From JBFXDI01 sp050181295 (GTDB lineage Bacteria; Pseudomonadota; Alphaproteobacteria; Rhizobiales; Aestuariivirgaceae): DNA of 24,051 nt. The stretch lies in contig JBFXDI010000056.1 in assembly GCA_050181295.1 (NCBI GenBank), positions 1 to 24,051 of the forward strand, given 5' to 3'. Below the pieces are notes generated by a model. The model was given only the letters and a program-made list of their open reading frames with translations, searched no databases and was not told the DNA's origin. A program made the position numbers and the translations under genes. Positions 1 to 8,121 of this stretch are shown here, in pieces (the stretch's first letter is position 1; every line of letters begins with the position of its first letter).

Positions 1-908
1 TCGGCATGGGCAAGGCGATGGCGGAAACCTTTCCCGCCGCGCGCGCCGTGTTCGACGAGGTGGACGAGGCCCTCGGGCAGAAGCTCACGCAGGTCATGTG
101 GGAAGGGCCGGAGGCGGACCTCACGCTGACGGAGAACGCGCAGCCCGCCCTCATGGCGGCAAGCCTTGCCGCGGTGTGCGTGCTCGAATCCGAGCATGGC
201 GTGAGCGTCGCCGACACGGCCCGCTTCGTCGCCGGCCATTCGCTCGGCGAGTACTCGGCGCTGGCGGCCGCCGGCACCTTCACGCTCACCGACACGGCGC
301 GGCTGCTGAAGGTGCGCGGGCGCGCCATGCAGCAGGCGACCCCCGTCGGCACCGGCGCCATGGCGGCGTTGCTCGGGCTCGACTACGCCGAGGCGGCCGC
401 GATCGCCGGAGAAGCGGCGGAAGGCGAGGTTTGCCAGGCCGCCAACGACAATGCCGCGGGCCAGGTCGTGGTCAGCGGCCACAAGGCGGCGGTCGAGCGG
501 GCGGTCGTCATCGCCAAGGGGCGCGGCGCCAAGCGCGCCATCCTCCTGCCGGTGAGCGCCCCCTTCCACTGCGCGCTCATGCAGCCGGCGGCCGACGCCA
601 TGGCGCAGGCGCTGTCATCCGTCCGGATGCAGGCACCCTCCGTGCCTCTCGTCTCGAATGTCGCGGCGCGGGCCCTCTGCGTGCCGAGCGAGATCCGCGA
701 TGGCCTTGTCGCGCAGGTCACCGGCACAGTGCGGTGGCGCGAATGCATGGGCTTCATGGCGGCGAAGGGCGTGACCCACTTCTGGGAGATCGGCGCCGGC
801 AAGGTGCTCACCGGGCTCGTGAAGCGCACGGCGCCCGAGGCTTCGGGCCTGTCGCTCGGCACGCCGGCGGAGATCGCGGCCGCCGCCGAGCAGCTACGGG
901 GAGACTAG
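1..908 (+). CDS. fabD: Malonyl-CoA:ACP transacylase, 5'-truncated by the window
   Basis: FabD transfers malonyl groups from malonyl-CoA to acyl carrier protein, supplying the extender unit for cytosolic type II fatty acid synthesis. The frame is open from the left edge, so the true start lies outside; only about a dozen N-terminal residues seem missing compared with the usual ~310 aa. The nucleophile elbow GHSLGEY is present (Ser codon at 240-242), as is the partner His in PFHCALM (codon at 567-569), at the spacing expected for the family. The late motif WxEIGxGKVLTGL is also there. The stop codon lies one base before the fabG start, so the two are surely co-transcribed. The ATG at position 6 is internal, not the real start. 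Identification is secure from motifs and from the fabG-acpP-fabF neighbours. Confidence 0.96.
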   Translation, partial: GMGKAMAETFPAARAVFDEVDEALGQKLTQVMWEGPEADLTLTENAQPALMAASLAAVCVLESEHGVSVADTARFVAGHSLGEYSALAAAGTFTLTDTARLLKVRGRAMQQATPVGTGAMAALLGLDYAEAAAIAGEAAEGEVCQAANDNAAGQVVVSGHKAAVERAVVIAKGRGAKRAILLPVSAPFHCALMQPAADAMAQALSSVRMQAPSVPLVSNVAARALCVPSEIRDGLVAQVTGTVRWRECMGFMAAKGVTHFWEIGAGKVLTGLVKRTAPEASGLSLGTPAEIAAAAEQLRGD

Positions 909-909
909 G

Positions 910-1647
910 ATGTTCCACCTTTCGGGCAAGAGCGCGCTCGTCACCGGCGCGAGCGGAGGGATCGGCGAGGCCATCGCGCGGGCACTCCATGCGCAGGGCG
1001 CGACTGTCGCGCTCTCGGGCACGCGAGCGCCGGTGCTGGAGGCGCTAAAGGAGTCCCTCGGCGAGCGCGCCCACGCCCTCCCCTGCGACCTCTCCGATGC
1101 GGCCGCCGTCGAAACGCTCGTGCCTGCGGCGGAAGCCGCCATGGGCAAGCTCGACATCCTCGTCAACAACGCCGGCATCACGCGCGACGGCCTCGCCATG
1201 CGGATGAAGGACGAGGACTGGGCTGCGGTCCTCGACGTCAACCTGACGGCCGGCTTCCGCCTCGCCCGCGCCGCCATGCGGGGCATGATGAAGCGCCGCC
1301 ACGGGCGCATCATCGGCATAACGTCGGTGGTCGGCGTCACGGGCAATGCGGGGCAGGCAAACTATGCGGCAGCCAAGGCCGGCATGATCGGCATGACGAA
1401 GGCGCTGGCGCAGGAACTCGCCTCGCGCGCCATCACCGTCAACTGCGTGGCGCCCGGCTTCATCGAGACAGCCATGACGGGCGCGCTCAATGAAAAGCAG
1501 CGCGAGACGATTCTCTCCGACGTACCGTCGGGCCGCCTCGGATTGCCGGCTGAAATCGCGGCCGCGGCCGTCTATCTTGCGAGCGAGGAAGCGGGATACG
1601 TCACCGGACAGACGCTTCACGTCAACGGCGGGATGGCGATGATCTGA
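910..1647 (+). CDS. fabG: 3-oxoacyl-ACP reductase FabG
   Basis: This SDR-fold enzyme uses NADPH to reduce 3-oxoacyl-ACP in the elongation cycle. The 245-aa length is standard. The nucleotide-binding motif TGASGGIG is at residues 12-19, NNAG follows, and the catalytic set is Ser139, Tyr152 and Lys156 (YxxxK). The C-terminus ends in the usual YVTGQTLHVNGGMAMI. The start is one base after the fabD stop with GGGGA just upstream, so translation is probably coupled. A hairpin followed by six T residues sits directly at the stop codon and may end most fabD-fabG transcripts before acpP. A second SDR gene in this window (14826-15557) is clearly a different subfamily; this one is FabG by sequence and by operon position. 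Confidence 0.97.
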   Translation: MFHLSGKSALVTGASGGIGEAIARALHAQGATVALSGTRAPVLEALKESLGERAHALPCDLSDAAAVETLVPAAEAAMGKLDILVNNAGITRDGLAMRMKDEDWAAVLDVNLTAGFRLARAAMRGMMKRRHGRIIGITSVVGVTGNAGQANYAAAKAGMIGMTKALAQELASRAITVNCVAPGFIETAMTGALNEKQRETILSDVPSGRLGLPAEIAAAAVYLASEEAGYVTGQTLHVNGGMAMI

Positions 1648-1680
1648 CCTTTCGCCGGAGACGGTGTCAGGTCGTTTTTT
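1646..1680 (+). terminator. Likely intrinsic terminator after fabG
   Basis: GACCT (1646-1650) can pair with AGGTC (1669-1673). Inside it, CGCC (1653-1656) can pair with GGTG with one G-U pair, and the run GTTTTTT follows at 1674-1680. The hairpin starts inside the fabG stop codon. The stem is interrupted, so termination may be partial, letting some transcripts reach acpP. Confidence 0.5.
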
Positions 1681-1761
1681 ACGAGCATTTTCAGCGCTCT
1701 TTCGACGCATCTCCGGCATCAGAGATTGCCTATTTGTGCCGTTATGGTTCTGTGTTACCAA

Positions 1762-1827
1762 GCCGGAGGTTCCAGTGCGAGGCCGGAGCGAGAGGCCGGT
1801 TTTGCGGCGGGTTGGCTTGGAACCGGC
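1762..1827 (+). promoter_or_regulatory. Inverted repeat in the acpP leader
   Basis: GCCGG (1762-1766) and GGTTCCA (1768-1774) are mirrored by TGGAACC (1818-1824) and CCGGC (1823-1827), so the leader RNA can form a long stem enclosing a G-rich loop. A second small hairpin, TCCGG/CCGGA, lies just before the acpP ribosome binding site. I found no convincing -35/-10 pair in 1681-1900, so the acpP promoter itself is not called. The structure could affect mRNA stability or translation; this is inference. Confidence 0.3.
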
Positions 1828-1910
1828 TGAGAGGGGTCGCGTCCGTTGGTATGGGTCATGCGGCGACGCTTCCGGTCTTTCCGGACCAACAGAAGCGAGG
1901 ACAGGAGATC

Positions 1911-2147
1911 ATGAGCAACGTTGCTGAGCGGGTGAAAAAGATCGTGGTGGAGCACTTGGGCGTCGACGCCGACAAGGTGAACGCCGAGGCAAGCTTCATC
2001 GACGATCTTGGAGCCGACAGCCTCGACACCGTCGAATTGGTCATGGCCTTCGAGGAAGAGTTCGGCATCGAGATCCCGGACGATGCGGCCGAAACCATTC
2101 AGACGGTCGGCGACGCCGTGAACTTCATCGAGAAGAACGCCGCCTAG
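1911..2147 (+). CDS. acpP: Acyl carrier protein AcpP
   Basis: AcpP carries growing acyl chains on a 4'-phosphopantetheine arm and is the central cytosolic partner of FabD, FabG and FabF. The 78-aa product is acidic, begins MSNVAERVKK and has the attachment motif GADSLDTVEL with the modified Ser at residue 37. The later EEEFGIEIPDDAAE segment is the conserved recognition helix region. I chose ATG 1911 because AGGAGA lies just upstream and it gives the exact family length; an upstream in-frame start at 1734 would add an unrelated 59-residue extension. The gene is flanked by its own structured leader and a strong downstream hairpin, as expected for a highly expressed gene needing more transcript than its neighbours. 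Confidence 0.98.
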   Translation: MSNVAERVKKIVVEHLGVDADKVNAEASFIDDLGADSLDTVELVMAFEEEFGIEIPDDAAETIQTVGDAVNFIEKNAA

Positions 2148-2189
2148 GATTTGCGAGCCGCTCGCGGGCGGCCTTCGAGACGAGTTCGA

Positions 2190-2226
2190 AACGCGGCGGC
2201 AGGAGCCGGTCTTCTGCCGCCGCGTT
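2190..2226 (+). terminator. 13-bp perfect hairpin between acpP and fabF
   Basis: AACGCGGCGGCAG (2190-2202) is a perfect inverted repeat of CTGCCGCCGCGTT (2214-2226), with an 11-nt loop. No T-run follows, so a classical intrinsic terminator is not certain; it may be a 3'-end stabiliser or partial attenuator for acpP mRNA. A smaller GGCCC-AAA-GGGCC hairpin follows at 2236-2248. Confidence 0.5.
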
Positions 2227-2334
2227 GCCATGTAAGGCCCAAAGGGCCCTATTGTCCTTCCGGCCCGGCATGCCCGTCCGGCAGGAATGCCCGCCTCACG
2301 GACGGTCAGGCCGGCAAGCGAACGAGAGGTGTTC

Positions 2335-3600
2335 ATGCGCAGGGTTGTGGTGACCGGTTTGGGACTCGTGACGCCGCTGGCGACCGGCGTCGAGGAGACA
2401 TGGTCGAAGCTCATCGCCGGAGAGTCGGCAGGCGGCCCCATCACCCGCTTCGATGCGACCGACATGGCCTGCAAGGTCGCCTGCGAGATCAAGCGCGGCG
2501 ACGGCGCGGACGGCACCTTCAATGCCGATCAGTGGGTCGAGCCCAAGGATCAGCGGCGCTACGACACCTTCATCATCTACGCGCTGGCCGCCGCCGCCCA
2601 GGCGGTCAAGGACAGCGGCTACGCGCCTCAGACCGACGAGCAGAAATGGCGCACCGGCGTCCTCGTTGGATCGGGCATCGGCGGCCTTCCCTTGATCGAG
2701 CAGACCTCGCTGCTGCTCGCCGAGAAGGGACCGCGCCGCGTCAGCCCGTTCTTCATTCCGGGCAGCCTCATCAACCTTGCCTCCGGCCTAATCTCGATCG
2801 AATACGGCTGCAAGGGGCCGAACCATGCCGTCGTCACGGCCTGCTCCACCGGCGCCCACTCGATCGGCGACGCCGGCCGGCTGATCGCGCTCGATGACGC
2901 CGACGTGATGATCGCTGGGGGCACCGAAGCCGCGATCTGTCCCGTGGGCATTGCCGGCTTCATGGCCTGCAAGGCGCTCTCGACCCATTTCAACGACACG
3001 CCGAAGAAGGCCTCGCGTCCCTATGACAAGGCCCGCGACGGCTTCGTCATGGGCGAGGGAGCGGGCGTCCTGGTGCTCGAGGAGCTCGAGCACGCCAAGG
3101 CGCGCGGCGCCAGGATCTACGCCGAGCTCACGGGCTACGGCCTCTCCGGCGATGCCTACCACGTGACCGCTCCGGCCGAGAACGGCGACGGCGCCTATCG
3201 CTGCATGCAGACAGCCCTCAAGCGGGCCGGCATCTCGGCCCACGACATCGATTACGTGAACGCCCACGGCACCTCGACGCCCATGGGCGATGAGATCGAG
3301 CTCCGGGCGGTCGAGAGGCTCATGGGCAACAATTCCTCCGCGCTCACCATGTCCTCGACCAAGTCGTCGATCGGGCATCTCCTCGGCGCGGCGGGGTCGG
3401 TCGAGGCCATCTTCTCGATCCTCGCCATGCGCGACAACGTCGTTCCGCCGACGCTCAATCTGGACGATCCCTCGGTCGAGACCGAGGTGGATCTCGTGCC
3501 CCACAAGGCCAAATCCAAGGAAATCAACACAGTTCTGTCCAACTCTTTTGGTTTTGGTGGAACCAACGCGTCGTTGATCTTCCAGCGCTACGCGGGCTGA
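2335..3600 (+). CDS. fabF: 3-oxoacyl-ACP synthase II FabF
   Basis: FabF condenses malonyl-ACP with acyl-ACP in the elongation steps of fatty acid synthesis and, in E. coli, is the enzyme that extends palmitoleoyl to vaccenoyl chains. The 421-aa product begins MRRVVVTGLG. The thiolase-fold triad is intact: Cys170 in TACSTGAHSIG, His311 in NAHGTSTPMGD and His348 in SSIGHLLGAAG. The C-terminal NSFGFGGTNAS loop is also present. ATG 2335 is preferred over an upstream in-frame start (2287) because the family begins exactly there and GAGAGG precedes it. It follows acpP after 187 nt and runs into mltG 15 nt later. Confidence 0.97.
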   Translation: MRRVVVTGLGLVTPLATGVEETWSKLIAGESAGGPITRFDATDMACKVACEIKRGDGADGTFNADQWVEPKDQRRYDTFIIYALAAAAQAVKDSGYAPQTDEQKWRTGVLVGSGIGGLPLIEQTSLLLAEKGPRRVSPFFIPGSLINLASGLISIEYGCKGPNHAVVTACSTGAHSIGDAGRLIALDDADVMIAGGTEAAICPVGIAGFMACKALSTHFNDTPKKASRPYDKARDGFVMGEGAGVLVLEELEHAKARGARIYAELTGYGLSGDAYHVTAPAENGDGAYRCMQTALKRAGISAHDIDYVNAHGTSTPMGDEIELRAVERLMGNNSSALTMSSTKSSIGHLLGAAGSVEAIFSILAMRDNVVPPTLNLDDPSVETEVDLVPHKAKSKEINTVLSNSFGFGGTNASLIFQRYAG

Positions 3601-3615
3601 CAACCGGAGTTCGCA

Positions 3616-5013
3616 TTGGCCTCGAGGCACGGCAGCATTCCAGGCGGAAGGCGGCGCTCGCCGCTGCGCCGGGTGCTGCTGTCGCTTTTCACCACCCTTG
3701 CCATGGCGGGAGCGCTGGCGGGCTGCGTCCTTCTCTATGGTCTCAAGGTCGCCAATGATCCGGGACCGCTCTCGGCGCCCAAGGCCGTGGTCATCGCGGA
3801 AGGCCTGCGCACGCCTGAAATCGCCACGCTCCTGAAGCAGGAGGGCGTGATCGAGAACGAGACCCTGTTCGCGGCCACGGCCTATCTGACCAGCGCGGCC
3901 CATGGCAGCCTCAAACCCGGCGAATACGAGTTCAAGCCTGGCCAGAACATGATGGATGCGCTCGCCACCATCCGCTCCGGCAAGTCCATCATGCACAAGG
4001 TCACCATCCCCGAGGGCTGGACGACCGAGCAGGCGCTGAAGCGCATCGAGGAGCACACGGCGCTCAGCGGCGCCATAGGCGAAATTCCGCCGGAAGGCGC
4101 GCTTCTCCCGGATACCTACCTCTTCAGCCGCGGCTATCCGAGGAGCGCGCTTGTTTCCCGCATCCGCGCCGCCCAGACGAAGCTCGTGGACGGGCTGTGG
4201 GAAGGACGGGCGCCGGACCTTCCCGTCCACAGCAAGGAAGAAGCGCTCACCCTCGCCTCGATCGTGGAGAAGGAAACCGGCATCGCGAGCGAGCGCCCGC
4301 AGGTCGCCGCGGTCTTCCTCAACCGGCTCAAGAAGCGCATGCGGCTCCAGTCCGATCCGACGATCATCTACGGCATCGTCGGTGGAAAGGGGCGGCTCGA
4401 CCGCCCGATCCGGCGCAGCGATATCGAGACCAGGACCGACTACAACACCTACCGGATCGACGGGCTGCCGCCGGGGCCCATCGCCAATCCGGGCCGGGCA
4501 TCACTGGAGGCGGTGCTCAATCCGACCTCGTCCAGCGCGCTCTACTTCGTGGCCGACGGCAGCGGCGGTCACGCCTTCGCGAATACGCTCGCCGAGCACA
4601 AGGAGAACGTCCGGAAGTGGCGCCGGATCGAGCGCGACCGCGCCACGGAGGAGGCGACGGCGGAGGCGGAACTGGCGGCCGAAGCCGAGAAGGAGGCAGC
4701 CGCTCCAGAGGCGGAGAAGGCCGCCGAGCCGGCACCGGCTGAAGCCGGGGAGGATGCCTCCAGCCCCGAGACCGCCAAGACGGAATCGTCTTCGGACGAG
4801 CAGGCATCCACCTCCCTGCCCCCCACGCCCGCGCCCGCAGATGAGCCCAAGAAGACCGCCGAGCAGGAGCCGGTGCTCGCCGAGGCGCCGCCCGATCCCG
4901 CGCCTCTTCCCATCGGAAAGCCCGGCGAAGCGGCAAGCGAGCCCCGATCGGGCTCGCTGGTGCGCGTCGCGAACCGGCTGGTGCCGATCCCCAAGCCCAA
5001 GCCGCAGCGATAA
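3616..5013 (+). CDS. mltG: Endolytic murein transglycosylase MltG with long C-terminal tail
   Basis: MltG cleaves nascent glycan strands within the chain and is thought to set peptidoglycan strand length. It is anchored in the inner membrane with its catalytic domain in the periplasm. A basic N-terminus is followed by one membrane segment (residues ~20-42), then the YceG domain to about residue 338. The catalytic Glu is residue 218 in LASIVEKETG; the conserved QSDPTIIYG and PGPIANPGRASLEAVLNP motifs follow. Residues ~339-465 are an extra low-complexity tail rich in Ala, Glu and Pro, ending in a basic PIPKPKPQR. The start is TTG at 3616 with CCGGAG upstream; the next good start would remove the membrane segment. 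The fabF-mltG pairing is common in proteobacteria. Confidence 0.93.
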   Translation: MASRHGSIPGGRRRSPLRRVLLSLFTTLAMAGALAGCVLLYGLKVANDPGPLSAPKAVVIAEGLRTPEIATLLKQEGVIENETLFAATAYLTSAAHGSLKPGEYEFKPGQNMMDALATIRSGKSIMHKVTIPEGWTTEQALKRIEEHTALSGAIGEIPPEGALLPDTYLFSRGYPRSALVSRIRAAQTKLVDGLWEGRAPDLPVHSKEEALTLASIVEKETGIASERPQVAAVFLNRLKKRMRLQSDPTIIYGIVGGKGRLDRPIRRSDIETRTDYNTYRIDGLPPGPIANPGRASLEAVLNPTSSSALYFVADGSGGHAFANTLAEHKENVRKWRRIERDRATEEATAEAELAAEAEKEAAAPEAEKAAEPAPAEAGEDASSPETAKTESSSDEQASTSLPPTPAPADEPKKTAEQEPVLAEAPPDPAPLPIGKPGEAASEPRSGSLVRVANRLVPIPKPKPQR

Positions 5014-5037
5014 GGTCGGAAACTCGGCCTTCCGATC
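5014..5037 (+). terminator. Hairpin directly after mltG
   Basis: GGTCGGAA (5014-5021) pairs with TTCCGATC (5030-5037) over eight base pairs including one G-U, with an 8-nt loop. It starts at the base after the mltG stop codon. There is no good T-run, so this may be a weak or Rho-assisted end to the fab/mltG transcript. Confidence 0.35.
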
Positions 5038-5084
5038 CGGCCATGCTTCCCTTGCATGCCTGAATTACACGGTCTGCCGCCCGG

Positions 5085-5113
5085 TTGTCCGGCCTTTCTG
5101 CGAGACGTATAGT
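5085..5113 (+). promoter_or_regulatory. Sigma70-type promoter for cfa
   Basis: TTGTCC (5085-5090), a 17-bp spacer and TATAGT (5108-5113) form a good housekeeping promoter (4/6 and 5/6 matches to consensus). Transcription would start near 5120, giving a leader of about 65 nt before the cfa ATG. Confidence 0.6.
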
Positions 5114-5185
5114 CCCGCCCGCGGGTGAGAAGTTCGGCTTCGGCTGTCAGGGGAAGGTGACGCCGAACGTCTGGATGTCGTGCCT

Positions 5186-6451
5186 ATGTTCGCAATTCTT
5201 GGACGGCTTCTGAAGCGGCTCGTCCGGACCGGCGACCTGAAGCTCGTCGGCCCAGGAGGTCAGGTTGTGCGCCTCGGCGACGGCACCGGAAAGCCCGTGG
5301 CCGTGAGGATCGCCACCGAGACGGCGGCCGCCGGCATCTGCCTTCGCCCCGATCTTTATTTCGGCCAGTGCTTCATGGACGGCACCCTCGTCATGGAGGA
5401 AGGCTCGATCTATGACCTCCTGGCCGTGCTGCTCAGCAACGTGGAGGGCCACAAGTGGCCTGCCGTCATCCGATTCGCCTACTGGATGCGGCAGCTTGTC
5501 CGGTATGTCGAGCAATACAATCCTATCCCCCAGGCGCAGCGGAACGTCGCCCACCACTATGACCTCTCGGGCGAGCTCTACGACCTCTTCCTAGACCGCG
5601 ACCGCCAGTACTCCTGCGCCTACTTCGAGACCCCCGACATGTCGCTCGAGGAGGCGCAACTCGCCAAGAAACGCCATCTCGCCGCCAAGCTCAGGATCGA
5701 GCCGGGAATGCGGGTTCTCGACATCGGCTCGGGCTGGGGAGGCCTCGGCCTCTATCTCGCAGAGGTCTGCGGCGCGGAGGTCACCGGCGTGACGCTGTCG
5801 CAGGAGCAGTTCACGTGCTCCAATCAGCGCGCCCAGCAGCGTGGCGTCGCCGGCCGCGTCAAGTTCAAGCTCGCCGACTATCGTCAACTCGACGGCGTCT
5901 TCGACCGTATCGTGTCGGTCGGCATGTTCGAGCATGTGGGGATCGGCCATTACCGCGCGTTCTTCGCCAAGATCCACTCGCTCCTGCACGAGAACGGCGC
6001 GGCAGTCATTCACTCGATCGCACGTTCCGATGGACCGAGCGCCACCAACGCCTGGATCGCCAAGTACATCTTTCCCGGCGGCTATATTCCGGCGCTCTCG
6101 GAGGTGGTGCCCCACATCGAGCGCAGCGGCCTCTATGTCACCGACATCGAGATCCTGCGCCTTCACTACGCTGAGACACTGAAGGAGTGGCGGCGCCGCT
6201 TCCTCGACCATCGCGATCGCGTGAAGGCCCTCTATGACGAGCGCTTCTGCCGCATGTGGGAGTTTTATCTTGCTTCCTCGGAATCGGCATTCCGCTACCA
6301 GGGCATGGACAACATGCAGATCCAGTTCACGCGCCATCAGCACGCATTGCCGCTGACGCGCGATTACATCGACGCGGCGGAGCGGCGCCTCAAGCAGATC
6401 GACGCCAAGCGGCCGCTGCTGAAATCCGTGAAGTCGGCGAAGTCGGACTGA
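5186..6451 (+). CDS. cfa: Cyclopropane-fatty-acyl-phospholipid synthase family protein
   Basis: Enzymes of this family use S-adenosylmethionine to add a methylene bridge across double bonds of membrane phospholipid acyl chains, typically on entry to stationary phase or under acid stress. The 421-aa product has an N-terminal substrate domain, then QYSCAYF with Cys144 (near the position of the E. coli bicarbonate-site Cys), the SAM-binding VLDIGSGWGG at 177-186, SVGMFEHVG and FPGGYIP. The C-terminal QIQFTRHQ segment is typical. The start is ambiguous: ATG 5186 and GTG 5180 are both possible and neither has a well-placed Shine-Dalgarno (GGGAAGG lies more than 20 nt upstream). It has its own promoter. 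Other methyl-transfer chemistry in the same family (such as furan or cyclopropane mycolate enzymes) cannot be excluded by sequence alone. Confidence 0.88.
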   Translation: MFAILGRLLKRLVRTGDLKLVGPGGQVVRLGDGTGKPVAVRIATETAAAGICLRPDLYFGQCFMDGTLVMEEGSIYDLLAVLLSNVEGHKWPAVIRFAYWMRQLVRYVEQYNPIPQAQRNVAHHYDLSGELYDLFLDRDRQYSCAYFETPDMSLEEAQLAKKRHLAAKLRIEPGMRVLDIGSGWGGLGLYLAEVCGAEVTGVTLSQEQFTCSNQRAQQRGVAGRVKFKLADYRQLDGVFDRIVSVGMFEHVGIGHYRAFFAKIHSLLHENGAAVIHSIARSDGPSATNAWIAKYIFPGGYIPALSEVVPHIERSGLYVTDIEILRLHYAETLKEWRRRFLDHRDRVKALYDERFCRMWEFYLASSESAFRYQGMDNMQIQFTRHQHALPLTRDYIDAAERRLKQIDAKRPLLKSVKSAKSD

Positions 6452-6615
6452 CCGCTCAAATTCGAGTCGTTCCAACGAATCAAGTTGCCCAGGAACGCAA
6501 GCTCTTTCTCATCGAATCCGTCATAATGGCGGTTGTCTGTGAATAGCGCGAACTGCGTGGATTGGACCTAGACGGTCTATACGGCCGCGCAGCGCCGGGC
6601 TAAGCAGGGGACATC

Positions 6616-8121
6616 ATGGAAACCGCCTTTCAACGCAAGCCGGCCCCCTTGCCGGCTCCGGCAGCATCCGAGGACTATCGCTCGCCGCCGCACAATCTCG
6701 AGGCGGAGCAGGCGCTGCTCGGCGCCATCCTTATCAACAACGAGGCTTGCGACCGCGTCAGCGGCTTCCTTACCCCCGAGCACTTCTTCGAGGGCGTGCA
6801 CGCTCGCATCTTCGATGCCGCCTCGACCCTCATCCGCGCCGGCAAGCTCGCCTCGCCCGTGACGCTGAAGACCTTCTTCGAGCGCGACGCGACGCTGAAC
6901 GAGATCGGGGGACCGGCCTACCTTGCGCGGCTTGCCGCTTCCGCCGCCACGATCATCAACGCCGAAGAATACGGCCGCCTCGTCTACGAGCTGGCGCTCC
7001 GGCGGCGTCTGATCGGCATCGGCACCGACGTCGTCAACGAGGCCTACGACACCGTTCCGGAGCAGACACCCCGCGAACTCATCGAGCGGGCGGAGCAGTC
7101 GCTCTACGAGATCGCCGAAACCGGCAAATACGGCCAGGGCTTCCAACTTTTCGGCGCGGCGCTGACTGAGGCCATCGACATGGCCAACGCCGCCTATCAG
7201 CGCGACGGCGGCCTTTCGGGCATCGCGACCGGACTCATCGATCTCGATCAAAAAATGGGCGGGCTGCAGAAGTCGGACCTCATCATCCTCGCCGGACGTC
7301 CCGCCATGGGCAAATCGGCGCTCGCCACCAACATCGCCTACCATATCGCCCGCAACTACCGTGCCGAGCACAACAGCGACGGCACGGTCACGGTGCTGGA
7401 CGGCGGCGTGGTGGCCCTGTTCTCGCTCGAAATGTCGGCGGAGCAGCTCGCCACACGCATCATCTCCGAGCAGTCGGAAATCCCTTCCGAGCTCATTCGG
7501 CGCGGCCGGATCACCGACGAGCAGTTCAACAGCCTGGTCGAGGTGAGCCGGGATCTCCAGTCGCTGCCGCTCTACATCGACGACACCGGCGGCCTCACCA
7601 TCGCGCAGGTCGCCGCCCGGGCCCGTCGCCTGAAGCGCCAGCGCGGACTGGGGCTCCTGATCGTCGATTACCTGCAGCTTCTCGGGGGCTCGAGCCGAAG
7701 GGCGGCGGAAGGCCGCGTGCAGGAGGTGTCCGAGATCACCACCGGCTTGAAGGCGCTCGCCAAGGAGCTGAACGTGCCGGTCGTGGCGCTCTCTCAGCTC
7801 TCGCGCCAGGTCGAGAACCGGGACGACAAGCGGCCGCAGCTCGCGGACCTGCGGGAATCGGGCTCGATCGAGCAGGATGCGGATGTCGTGATGTTCATCT
7901 ACCGGGAGGATTACTATCTTGCCCGCAAGGAACCACGCCCAGGAAGTAGCGAGCATCTGGACTGGCAGCAGGAGATGGACAAGGTGAACGGCATCGCCGA
8001 GATCATCATCGGCAAGCAGCGCCACGGACCGACCGGTACCGTAAAGCTGCAGTTCGAAGCCAGTCTCACGAAGTTCCAGAACCTCGTCCGTGACGACCAC
8101 CTCCCGGCAGCCTTCGAGTAG
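6616..8121 (+). CDS. dnaB: Replicative DNA helicase DnaB
   Basis: DnaB is the hexameric 5'-to-3' helicase that unwinds the replication fork and recruits primase. The 501-aa product has the helical N-terminal domain (about residues 25-130, starting near PPHNLEAEQALLGAIL), a linker, and a RecA-like motor domain with Walker A AGRPAMGKSA (Lys233), Walker B LLIVDYLQLL and the QVENRDDKRPQLADLRESG motif. An insertion after Walker A containing RAEHNSDGTVTVLDGG is of a type I associate with alphaproteobacterial DnaB. ATG 6616 has AGGGGA upstream. I see no intein. The 164 nt between cfa and dnaB show no confident promoter. Ribosomal genes rpsF-rpsR-rplI, often upstream of dnaB in related genomes, are absent here. 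Confidence 0.97.
   Translation: METAFQRKPAPLPAPAASEDYRSPPHNLEAEQALLGAILINNEACDRVSGFLTPEHFFEGVHARIFDAASTLIRAGKLASPVTLKTFFERDATLNEIGGPAYLARLAASAATIINAEEYGRLVYELALRRRLIGIGTDVVNEAYDTVPEQTPRELIERAEQSLYEIAETGKYGQGFQLFGAALTEAIDMANAAYQRDGGLSGIATGLIDLDQKMGGLQKSDLIILAGRPAMGKSALATNIAYHIARNYRAEHNSDGTVTVLDGGVVALFSLEMSAEQLATRIISEQSEIPSELIRRGRITDEQFNSLVEVSRDLQSLPLYIDDTGGLTIAQVAARARRLKRQRGLGLLIVDYLQLLGGSSRRAAEGRVQEVSEITTGLKALAKELNVPVVALSQLSRQVENRDDKRPQLADLRESGSIEQDADVVMFIYREDYYLARKEPRPGSSEHLDWQQEMDKVNGIAEIIIGKQRHGPTGTVKLQFEASLTKFQNLVRDDHLPAAFE

Noticed and set aside
1744..1830. 28-codon ORF inside the acpP leader (MVLCYQAGG...)
   Set aside because: No ribosome binding site precedes it and its end coincides with the inverted-repeat arm; chance is the simpler explanation.
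6452..6615. Promoter for dnaB
   Set aside because: TTGCCC, TTGTCT and CATAAT elements exist but never pair with a 16-18-bp spacer, so I make no call.
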